From Rhizaria sp. SCN 62-66 (Eukaryota > Rhizaria, unplaced), in contig MEDY01000173.1 in NCBI GenBank assembly GCA_001724265.1, positions 1 to 56,794 of the forward strand: a DNA stretch of 56,794 nt, given 5' to 3'. The notes under the pieces were generated by a model that saw only the letters and a program-made list of their open reading frames with translations, had not been told where the DNA came from and made no database searches. Of the stretch, positions 20,350 through 32,300 are shown one piece after another. How positions within the stretch are numbered: position 1 is the first letter of the stretch; each line of letters starts with the position of its first letter. The position numbers and the translations under genes were made by a program.

Positions 20350-23300
20350 ATGAGTTTCGCGCTTGGAAAGGTACGTGGATTGCATCCAGCATCTAGGCGA
20401 AAGTGCCACTTCTTTCCCCGTTTCTCCCCTGCTACTTCTCTTCCCTCGCTCTCAACTTCCCCCTCCGCAATGCGCTTGCTACTCTCTCACTAATTCTCTA
20501 CCCCCACTCGTTTTGCGCCATATACCGAACAAATCCCCTCCACCTCGAATCCCCAAATCTCCGTTCCTGTCCCCGTTCGTTGCCCAGGTTCCATGCTGGC
20601 GGGACCCCTTCTTCTCGGACATCCTGCTCGATGGCTTCCTGCCCGCGCAGCCGGCTGACGCGACGTCTTTCTCGGTGATGGACTACTCCGCGCAGACGCT
20701 GGGCCAGGTGCTGGAGCGCGTGGCTGCGGCGCCCGAGCTCATGTCGTGCTTCGAGCGCGACGACGTGGCGCGCGTGCAGCAGGCCGCGGCCGCCATCCGC
20801 GACGTGCGCGAGCTCGCCGCGCGGCTGCCCGCTGAGGACAGCCCGCAGGCCGTGCGCGACTTCCTCGGCGACCTCGTGACGCGGATCCGGTCGATGCGCC
20901 AGGGCGAGTCGATCGTCATCCCGGCGGGATGGTTCAAGGGCCCCGAGCGTTCGCGCTTCTTCCTGGGCGACTCCTCCGCCTGCGCGCTGCCCGAGACCAT
21001 ATCGCGCGCGCAGGCCGTGGCCGCCGACCTCCGCAAGGACGGCAAGCTGAACCTGCTCAACACGATCCTGCTCGTCGTCACGCTCAAGCCCTCCCCCGTG
21101 GGCATGTGCACCTTCGCCGTGATCAACATGGACGAAGGGCTCGAGTACCACCCCGTCTCGTACATGGGCTCCGAGTCGCCCTCGGGCAAGAACCCGCCCC
21201 AGCTGCACCACCAGTTCGCCTTCCAGGTCGACAATGTGCCCGTGCTCCGCGTGCAGGACTCGTGGCTGTGGTACCTCATCTACCGCCTGCTGCTTTCGCC
21301 GCAGACCTTCGCCGACATGTCGCTCACGCCCGCACAGGCCCTCTACGAGCGCTTGCTGCCCGCGCTCAACAACCGGCCGCTGTACTGGAACACGGACCCG
21401 CGCCGCTTCGCGTTCGAGGACGCCGAGTTGACCGAGCTGGCGCTCACCGACGAGCAGCGTCTCGAACTCGCCGAGGACGACGACGACGACGTCGACGGCG
21501 ACGCCGCCGCAAGGCCCGCCGTGCGCGACGACGAAGGCATCGTCATGGCGCCCGCGGTCAAGCCCGCCGCGAAGCCCGCGACGGCGACGGCCGCCGAGGC
21601 GCTGGGCAAGGCCGCGGCTGCGGTCGGCGGGCTGGCGTCCAAGGCCAAGAAGGCCATGCAGAAGGTCTTCAAGCGCGGTGCCGAGCTCAGCGAGGAGAAG
21701 ATGCTCTCCGACAACCTGGGTCTGCCCTCTTTGTGGGCCACGCGGCCCGTCTGCGGCGACCCCCGCCGCTCGCACCTGCTGCTGGAGGCCGTGCGCTTCC
21801 TCTGTCTGGCGTCGATGGGCCCGGCCAAGGCGGACCACGTGATGTTGTGCGTGCGCTGGGAGCTGTGCCGCGCCGTGGAGCGCGACCTGGCGCTGGTGCG
21901 GCCCAACGGCTTCACGGCCTCGGACCGCGCGCGCGTGGCCTACGCCGTGCAGCGGCTGTGCGCCTTCGGCGGCCAGCGCCAGTTCCTGCCCAACCCCGTC
22001 ACGACGCTGGCACAGCTGGGCGAGCTGGTGGGCTTCGCGACGCGCATCGACGAGCACGCGACGCGGCTGCGCGACGTCATCACCAACGCCAACGTCAAGA
22101 ACGACGCCGTCAAGGCCGCGGCGACGACGGCGGGCGATGACGCGCCTTGGGAGACGCCAGTCGTGCCCCCCGAGCTGAGCTTCGGGAAGCAGGACGCGCT
22201 CGTGCCGTACCCGCTCTTCGACCGGCTGGACAACCGCGAGGACGTCGAGCGCTTCGCGGGCGCGGCCCCCGAGCCGACCATCTACCGGCCGATCGAGTTC
22301 ACGCTGGTGCCCGACGTGTGCCGCAACTACAACGACGTGCAGCTGGCGCTGAGGCACTGCGACCACTTGTGCACGCTTATGTCGTACCAAACCGAGACGA
22401 TCAAGAACACGTTCCTGCACCGCGTGTCCTTCATCCAGCACGTCTTCACGCGCGTTATCCCGCTGCCGCTGCCTGGCGGCCACCCTCACAAAGCCAAGCA
22501 CGACTTCTGGGTCGAGCCCCTCCGCTACTCGGACCAGGTACGAAAGAGAGATTTCACGCAATACTCCACTTGTTTCGGAGATATAACTATATATTTGTGT
22601 CTCTTTTTTTAAATGTGTGTTTTATAATTCAAAATGTATTTGCTCACACCTCTTTTTGATAACTTACGCTTTGCTGTTGTGTTTTCTTCCAGGTCGATAT
22701 CCTGAAGTCCCTGTCGCTGGTGGCGCGCCACTTCACGGCGTGCGCGCTGTCGATGACGGTGACGCGCGCGTTTGACGCGGCGCGCGTGCTCACGGTCTCC
22801 TGCATGGCCACCGTCGCCGACACCGTCGCGCGCGTGGTGGCCTGCGACGTGCCGTCCCGCTTCTCGATGCACCTGGACGGCGTGGGTGGCGGCCCCTTCG
22901 CGCGCGCGCCCTTCGGCTTCGACGTCTCGCGCTCCTTCGCGCTCCAGAGCGAGGCCCTGCACTTCACGGACCCGTACTTGGTGGCGATCCGCACCCAGGT
23001 GCTGGACTACTTCAAGGAGCAGCGCGCGCGCGTGCCCGACGACCACCTCATCTTCGACTGGACGCGCTCGCAGGACTGCGGCAACGAGGCCAAGCTTATG
23101 GAGCAGCTCTGCTGGGACATCGGCTTCCCCAAGAAGAACCTCGAGCTCTACCTCTCTGGCGAGCAGACCGAGATCCTCGACTTCTACCCCGAGCTGCGCT
23201 TCTACCGCGACATCGTCTACACGTTCAAGTACATGATGGCGCCCACGGCCGACGCGTTCCCGCCCGTGCGCGCGTACAACCAGACGCAGGCGCGCCTGGC

Positions 23301-26300
23301 GTGGCGCTTCGTCAAGGACAAGGGCTACGAGGTCCGCGCCTTCGGCAATACTGCGCTGCGGTGCGTGCCGGCCGTCGACGAGACGGAAGACAAGGAGCGC
23401 TCGCGCTCCGTGCTGTCGTCGTTCTTCGCGTACTTCTTCACGCAGCAGACGCGCGCGCCGCCCTCGGGCGCGGATCCCTCGGCGCTGGCGGGGCAGCCCG
23501 TGGCGTCCGAGGACGACATCCTGCACCTCAAGACGCTGCCCACCTTCGACGGGCGCCTCTCGCAGCGCGAGTCCGAGCTGCTGCTTTCGTACCTCACGGC
23601 GCCGTACCTGCGCATCCCTCTCGTGCTGGGCTTCTTCGCGTCGCCCGAGCGCGTGCACGCGCTGGGCTCGGCCAAGCTGCGCGCCGTCCTGGACTCGTGT
23701 CTGTTCGAGCCCTCGCAGTGGCAGGCGATCGAAAAGAAGGTGCAGCCGCGCGTAGTGCCTGCGCCCGACCGCGTTCACCTGGCCACCCCCGTCGGTCTGC
23801 TCTTCAACGAGCTGACGCACTCGCCCGTGGGGCTGCTGAAGCCCGTACAGGACCTGCTTGACATGGCGCTGGACCTGGACACGGGCCGCTTCACCGCGGC
23901 CTCGGCGCCGACCATCCTCTACTGCGTGCGGCTCGTCGTGCGCGTCGAGGCGTACATGCTGTACCTGTGCCGCCACACCGAGTGGCTCGCCGACGAGGCG
24001 CGCGTGTGCCAGGGCGGGCCCAAGACGTACACGCGCGGACTGGGCGCCGAGCCCGACGTGCAGGCCGCGCTGACCGAGGCCTGCCGCAACATCCGCGGCG
24101 TCGTGCAGCACCACGTGTTCCCGATGCTGGAGCGCTGGGCCGAGCAGGCCGTGCGCGCGGACGACTCCCGGCAGATCTGCCTCGTCTACGCGCACCTCAT
24201 GCTGCTCTACCAGTCGATCGCGCCCGAGGAGCTGACGCAGCAGATCGTCACCACGCTGCTCGTCGCGCAGATCCAGCTCACTGCGCGCTACCTGTACAAG
24301 TCCACGGTGGCCGCACAACCGCACGAGGCGGGCGGCGAGGACGAGGCGGCGCGGCTCGCGAAGCTGCACGCGCGACTGGGCGACGAGGGTGCGCTGGACG
24401 TGCCCGAGACGGAGATCTTCGACATGTTCGCGCACCAGCGCGGGCGCGTCATGGCCTGGCTCGACGCCCACCCCGCGCAGGCCGACGAGGTCCACGAGGC
24501 CATCGTGCGCATCGTCACGCGCACCGGCACGCGCACGCGCATGTACAACAACAAGCCGCTCACAGTCCGCCGCTGGCGCTCCATGGAGGGCCGCAACTGT
24601 CACGGCCGGTTCGTGCCCGCGCTGCTCACGGCCAGGGACAAGCTCGCCGAGGCGCGCGCCAAGCGCCGGGCTCTCAAGCTCAAGCAGGCCTCCGACGTCG
24701 CGGCCGCCAAGGCTAAGGCCGGCGCCGAGGAGGACGAGGCCAAGGACGGCGACGGCGTGCTGGCTAAGGTCAAGGGCGCGCTCACCGCGGTCGGCGCCGC
24801 CGTCTCTAACACGGTCACCGGCGGCGGCGGCGGCAGTGGCGGCAAGACGGTCTCTGCGGCGGTCGCGGACACGAGCGCGGCGGCAAACCGGCTGCGCGCG
24901 GCGGCGCTGTCCGCGCAGTGGACGGGCGTCGACGACGACGGACCCGGCGACACCGAAATCAACATCCAGCTCGGCGACTTCACGCTCAAGTCGGCGCGCC
25001 TCGAGGTGCTCAACCAGCACGTCGACCTGGCGCGCTTCCCCGACTACGCGACCGTCTTCGGCCCCTCGCTCGCGCCCATGCAGTGCGCCGAAGTGAAGCT
25101 CTCGACGGCGCGCCGCTGGTACCGCCTGGTCGGGCGGCGCCACGACGTGTTGTTGTGGCGCGCCCCGACGCCGCAGCTGCTCGCTTCGCAGCCCATGGGC
25201 GAGTTCACGCGCATGTACTCGCCCTCGTCTGAGGCCTGGGTCGTGCGCGCGCTCGAGCCCGTCCGCAAGGCCAAGCTGGCCGGCGTGCAGCTGTACCTGC
25301 CGCGCAACTCGTACGACGACACCTCGCTCTTCGCGGTGCTGCGCGGCAAGCAGTACCACGCCGACCCCGCCGCCGTCCCCGCCTCGGGCAGCTCCTCGAC
25401 CGCGACCGCGACGGCGGTGACGGGCGAGAGCACCGGCCGCGTGGCGGGGCAGCCGCTGCTCGACGGCAACGGCAACCCCATCGTGCCCGCCGCGGGCGCC
25501 GCCGCGGGCGCCGCGGGCACCGATGGCAACGGCAACCCCAAGGCCGCTCCCGCCGCCAGCGCTGCTGCTGCTGCTCCCGCCGCCGCGTCCGGCTCGGGCG
25601 CGAGCGCTGCGGCTGCGGCGGCCGCGCCCCCGCTCTTCACGATGAAGGAGGTGGTGGTGCTGCGAAAGCTGGGCGTGGTGCACGTGTACGACGTCGTCGA
25701 GCACGGCCGGCGCTTCTACCGCTCGCTCTGCTACTCGTCCGACAACCGCTACTGCCTGCAGGACATGCCCAGCAACATCCAGCGCTCGTACAACGAGCCC
25801 TGGAAGGCGTACGACCGCTTCGCCTTCGGGCGCACGGACCGCGCACAGGGCCCGCGCGAGACGATGGTGATCACGCGCAACCTCACGCAGATGAAGGCCG
25901 GCGAGCAGACGTACGTGCCGCACCGCTTCCTCATGGGACTCATCCCCTGGGCGCTGCTGCAGCACTACGAGTTCTGGCAGTACAACAACGGCTGGATGCG
26001 CGGCTACCCGCGCTCCGCCGACGACTACGCCGACGACACCCCCGCCCCCGCTTCCTCCGGCTCTGCAGGTTCCGGCTCCTCTGGCTTCGGCTCCTCCGGC
26101 AAGGGCGCGAGCGGGGACAAGTCCAAGGCCGCCGCGGCCGCGGCCGCGTCTGCGCAGGCGTCCTTCGTGGTGACGGTGCAGATCGACGCCGACACGGGCG
26201 GCATTGGGCGCATCGTGCGCCACGCGCTGCGGCCCGGCGTCGACCCGCTGGCGCTGCCGCCGCCGCCCGAGGTCGTGGCCGCGTTGGGCGATGACCGCGT

Positions 26301-29300
26301 GACGGGCACCGAGGGCCGCGACGACGCGCTGCTCGACGACGACGACCTCTCGGACGACGAGGCCGCCGCCGCCGACGCGCTCGGCTACGGCCGCCTGCAG
26401 CAGCAGGCTACGGACTCGGCCGCCTCCACCGGCGGACTCAGCTCCAACGCCGTCGCCGCGGCGGCCGACGGGCGCGCCGCCGCGCTGGCTGCGCGCAGGG
26501 AGCTGCTCGCCAAGAAGAAGGCCGCCGCCGCCGCCGCCGCCGCCGCCTCGGCGGGCCCCGCGGCTCCGTCCCCGGTGCCCTCCGCCGGCGGCTCCAGCGC
26601 GGCGGAGGCGGCGGCGGCGGGCAGAGAGAAGTCGCGCTTCGCCGAGTACGACAAGGAGCTCCGCGCGAGCTACCTGGGTGGTCCCGACGGCGAGCTGACG
26701 CTGGTCAACCTGCTCTACGCGCCCCCTGACTCGGTGCTCTCGGACCTGGCTGACTTTCTCGTGCGTCTCGACAACCTCTCACAGATCCTCGTGTGGTCTC
26801 GCACCCCCCTGGCGCCGCTCAAGAGCCAGTTCGCCAAGCCGCAGCCCGTCTCGACGCTGGCGGCGGCGTCGCAGACGCTCACGGCGGCCGCCTCGTCTCT
26901 CGTGTCGCTGGTGCAGGTGGCCGCGGGCCGCGGCAGCGCCGAGGTGCCACACCCGGCCGTGAGCGTCGACGTGATCGAGCTCTCGCGCCTGCGGCTGACC
27001 TTCGCGCGGCGCGAGGGCGCGGCCGCGGGCGACGAGCGGCTCTGGTCGCAGGACCACGTGGGCATGTTTATCTCGAACGCGCACGCGCAGTGCCGGCGCA
27101 CGATGGGCATGCTGCAGGGGCTGCCCTCGGCGCTGGTGCTGGAGAACGAGGACAACGAGCTGGCGCTGCTGGTGCCCGCCGTGCTGCCGGTGCGCCCGCT
27201 GATCCGCTCCGAGCCCTTCTCGACCGAGATCATGTTCGACCGAACCAACCGCGCGTGGCTGAACAACTGCGAAGTGCGCCACTATCTGTACCCCGTGCAC
27301 CTCTCGCGCGGCTTCCTCTTCACGCCGACCTTCGCGTCCACGCTCTATCTGCTGCTGCTGCGCATGATGCACCGGCGCTACGACGAGGTCTTCCGCATGT
27401 TCGAGCTCTGCACCACGGATGCGAAGCTGACGGCTGAGGAGCAGCAGATCTTCGACCAGTTCGAGCAGGTCACGCGCGACTACCACCCCGACGCGCACGC
27501 CTGCCGCCTCCGCATGCAGCTCATGACGGCCGAGACGCCGCTGGCCAACCTGGTCGACTCGTCCCGCGAGCTGGAGAACTACATCCGCAAGGAGCACCTC
27601 GTGTCGGCCGAGTGCCGCCTCTCGCTGCAGGAGCAGATCTCGCTCATCGAGGCGTGCCCGCGCATGTCGCCCACGCTCGCCAACCGGCTCGTGTTCTTGC
27701 GCAAGCTCCCGCAGACGGGCGAGCTGCACCTGGCGGCGCCCGTGGTGCCCGGCCGCGCGCGCCCGTCGCCGCCGCTGCTGACGATCACGCTGCCGCCCAT
27801 CCCCGTGCTGGAGAACGAGTTCTACCGCGTCGACGATCAGTCGCTCCTCGCGCCCGACACCAAGGAGAGCCTCGCGGACAAGATATTCGGCGTGAGCTAC
27901 ACGCGGCCCGACGTTGAGAAGAAGGACTACAACGGCGCAAACATGGTCGCCTTCCTTAACAAGGCCCTCAAGGACCCCATCCGCATCCGCGGCGGCTCAC
28001 AGGTACGTATAAGCAGGACAAAAGCCACGATATTTTACTTTAGTTTATTCATATTTTAACCGAAACAAATACTTTGTCTTACAATTACATATTTTGTATG
28101 TTCGCTATCCTTTAGGACCTTGGTTTCATCTTCTTCTACGAGCTGATGACCGGCGCGCTGGCGATGCGCATCCTGCCTACGGACACGTCCTTCTGCCTGG
28201 CCTACTTCCTCATCCACATGCTGGCGCCCAAGGATTACATGCGCCAGTCTTCGCTCATGTCGATCCTGCGCGTGATGAACACACACTTCCTGCTCTCCAC
28301 CTCGGCCGCGATGCCGCGCTGGGCCGCCTCCAAGTCCTGGTTCGGCAAGTCGAGCGACTTCATCAAGTTCTACCAGAAGGTCAAGGCGCACATGCTGTCG
28401 CAGCGCGAGGCCTTCCACTTCGCGAAGCTCCCGCCCGCCAACATCGACCGCATGCCGGTGGTCTTCGGGCCCGACCCGTCCGCGCCCGCCGCCGGCCGCG
28501 GCTGGCTGACCCCTCGCCTGGCCGACATGAGCTGCTGCTCGCGGCCGCTCGTGCCGGGCGCGTCGACCTCGGCCGCCGACGTGCGCGCCTTCGCCTCGTG
28601 CCCGCTCGCGACGCTGGGGCTGGAGAGCTACGTGACGGCGCGCTCCCGCGCCGAGCGCGGGCTGCCTGCGCTGTCGCCGACGCTGCCGTTCGATGTGTCG
28701 ACGCATGCGGCATCCAAGTCGTACGTGGCCAAGGGGCTGCTGCGGCGCCTGGGCGGCGACGTGGCCGAGTTCGCGGAGCTGGAGAACGAGGGCAATGAGG
28801 CCGAGCTGGTGCTCATGTCCGAGGAGGAGCTCCGCGCAGTCTGCGCCGAGCCCAACGGGCCCGCGCACCAGGCCGCGCTGCGCCACCTGGAGGAGCTCAT
28901 CAAGAAGATGCGCCAGCTGCACCGCGCCGACGTCGAGTACGTCAACCTCGCCATCCCGGCGCTGCTCAAGCTCGCAAATGGCGTCGACGTGACCGAGGCC
29001 ACGCGCGCAGAGAACCGCGCGCGGCTGAGCTTCATCCTGTGCCGCCTGGGCCGCTCCGAGATCACGCTGTGGTTCGAGTACCTTGTGGCGACGACGCTGG
29101 CGTCCAACTCGGACCGCGCGCTGCGCATGGCGAACCCGTTCCTGTCCGTGGCGGCGCGCGCGGGCGTGGTCGACCAGGCCGTGGCGCTGATGCTGCACAC
29201 CAACCGCGTCGGCCACACCATCCGCACCATCAACCAGGCGCTCTCGCTGCGCAACGTGCTCCGCAAGCTCGCCAAGGACCCCTCGCTGGCGCTGGCGCCG

Positions 29301-32300
29301 CCGCCCGCGACCCCCGGGCCTGGCGCGCTGGTCATGGCCTCGGCCCGGGTCACGCCACACTCGCTGCTGCTGCAGGCCAACGACTTGGCGACGCTGCTGG
29401 CGACCAAGCGCCACTACGTGCGCGCGGCCGTGACGACGCCGCTGCCCGGCACTGCGGCCGCCCTGGCGGCGGGCGGCGAGGAGGTCGTCTCGCTGACTTA
29501 CGACCCCCGCTTCCTTGTGTTCGAGTTCACGCACAACCTGGTGCTGCGCAAGAGCCAGGTCACGCTGGTGGACCAGTTCATGGCGGCGCTCAACAACGGC
29601 GACTCGATGGTCACGCAGATGATCATGGGCGCGGGCAAGACCACGGTCGTGGCGCCGCTGCTGGCGATGCTGCTGGCCGACGGCTCGCAGCTCGTGCTCG
29701 AGGTCGTGCCCGCCGCGCTGCTGGAGTTCTCGCGCGCCATCCTGCGCTCACGCTTCTCGGCCATCGTGCCCAAGGCCGTCTACACGTTCGCGTTCGACCG
29801 CTTCACCGAAGTCACGCCCGACATCTACCGCAAGCTGCTCAAGGCGCGCCAGATGGGCGCCATTGTCGTCTCGACGCCCTCGGCCGTCAAGTCCTTCGCG
29901 CTTAAGTACGTACTCATTCAAGATATACGGACATTTAGTTAACTTCAATCAATTTCTTACTTTTATTTGGTTATCTATCCAATTTTCTTTCTATATTTCA
30001 ATTTCACTCACAATACCTCCCGCTCTATCCCCCTACTTTATCTTCTCTCTGTTCTCCCGCGCAGGCTGGTTGAGGTGCTGCACGAGCTGGACCGCATCCA
30101 CTCGATCGATCAGCAGCGGTCGAAGCGCAAGCGCATCGCGGTGCTGGAGCCGGAGCGCGTCCAGGGCCACCAGCTGACTGCTGAGCAGTGCGCGCAGGTG
30201 ATCGGGCTGTGGCAGTCGTCGGTGCTCTTCATGGACGAGGTCGACCTCATCCTGCACCCGCTCAAGTCCGAGCTCAACTACCCCATCGGCCCCAAGGAGC
30301 CGCTCGACTTCACCGAGAACAAGATCGGCCGCGGCATGCGCTGGGAAGTGCCGTTCGCTTTGCTCGACGCCATCTTCTTCGCCTCCAAGGGCCCCTCGGC
30401 GTGCATGGCCAGCTACAAGGAGTCGAAGCAGATGACTGCGATCCTGGACAAGCTCAAGCTCGTCATCGACGAGGGCTGCCGGCTGCGCGTGGTGCAGAAG
30501 GTCCCGCACCTCGCGCTGCTGCGCCGCGACTTCTACCACTTCTACATCAAGCCGCTGCTGGCGCACTGGATGCTCATCTGGATGGGCTCGCGCGGGCTTA
30601 AGGGCCTCACCGACGACCAGATCCTGGTTTACCTCTTCAAGGGGCCCAAGCACCGCGCGACGGCCGCGGTGGCGCAGGAGAAGCTCTCGGTGGACTACCT
30701 CAAGATGCTCAACCTGGCGCACGACTGGCTGCAGTCCTACCTGCCGCACTGCCTCAGCAAGGTCGACCGCGTGTCGTTCGGACTGCTCAACGAGGAAGAC
30801 CTGGCCAAGTTCCAGGCGCTCGACCCCTTCATGCCCAAGACGCGCAAGTTCATGGCCGTGCCCTTCGTGGGCAAGGACGTGCCCTCGCGCTCGTCCGAGT
30901 TCTCGCACCCCGACATCGTCATCGGGCTCACCATTATGGCCTACCGCTACGAGGGCCTGCGCCGCGCCGACTTCAGGTCGGTCATCGCGCAGCTCCGCAA
31001 GCGCATGCGCAAGGAGTCGGGCCCCTACGCGCTGCGCAAGTCGTGCATCACGTTCGCGCGCTGGGTCACGGCAGCGGGCGCGCGCATCCGCGGCGCCAAG
31101 CGCGCCGAGATGCTCAAGCACAAGTGGGAGGAGCTGGAGCGCCGCGCCGAGCAGGCCCGTCTGGCCGAGCTCCGTAGCGAGCGCGCCGCCGCCGGCGTCG
31201 GCGCCGGCGCGACGCCCCGGGTCGCGGACCCGCTGGGCGGGCTCGACGCGCTCAGCCTACTCTTCGGCGGCGGCGCGGGCGGCGGCGCTGAGGGCGACAT
31301 GATGTCGCCGTCGGTCAGCAGCAGCAGCTTCAGCAGCAGCAGCAACATGATGTCCGTGGCTGCGGCGCCGGGCGTAGGTGCGAACGTGCCCGGCTGGTCC
31401 CACGCGGGCCGGTGGCAAGTCGGTGCGGGCACCAACTCGAACAACCTTAACACGTCCGCGCTGGCCTCGGCGGCGATCGCGCTGCCGACCAAGCAGGACA
31501 TCTGGCCGCTGCGCCTTGTCGACGAGCACGACGAGGACATGATGACGCTGCTGTACGAGCTGCTGGGCGCGTCGCCGCACGCGATCCACTTCTACCTCAC
31601 CGAGGACATCTTCCCCGAGCTGATGCGCCACCAGTCGCTCAAGATCTCTGCCTCCGGCCAGGAGCTCGGCGGGTCGATGCTCTTCGGGCGCCGCATCGGT
31701 TTCTCGGGCACGCCCTCGGACCTGCTGCCGCTGGAGCTGGGTGAATGCCAGCACGAGCGCGGCTCCGACGGGCGCATGATCAGCTACTTGACGTCGCCGC
31801 GCGTGTGCTCACTGGAGCTGTTGCCAACGGGCTGGGACGTGCAATCGCTGCTCACGCGCGTTGCCACGGCCAACCCACCCTTCAACGCGCTCATCGACAC
31901 GGGCGCGCTCGTCACCGGGCTCAACAACTTCGAGGTCGCCCAGTTCCTGCTCGTCAACGGGCTGCCCTGGGCCGAGGGCGTCGTCTTCCTCGACGACAAC
32001 GACGACAAGGTCATCCTGGTGCGCGCCACGATGCGCGTGATGAAGCTCTCGCAGTGCGGCATCGCGCTCGACAAGCGCTTCGCCTTCTACGACGACGTGC
32101 ACACGACGGGCATGGACATCAAGCACATTCCCACGGCGCGCGCGGCGCTCACGCTAGGCAAGGACATGACCTTCCGCGACTACGCGCAGGGCGCGTTCCG
32201 CATGCGTGGCATCGCCAAGGGTCAGACAATCCACCTCATGGTCATCCCCGAGGTCGCGGGGCTGATCAACCAGACGCTCGTGGCCTGCAACGGCGGCAAG

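Noticed and set aside
22609-26223. A 1204-codon minus-strand open frame opposite the giant gene
   Set aside because: It is a shadow of GC-rich codons on the plus strand: His/Arg/Val-rich with no domain. The plus-strand frame has recognisable motifs and correct introns. Other long antisense frames at 28056-29534, 33867-36002 and 36293-37894 are rejected for the same reason.
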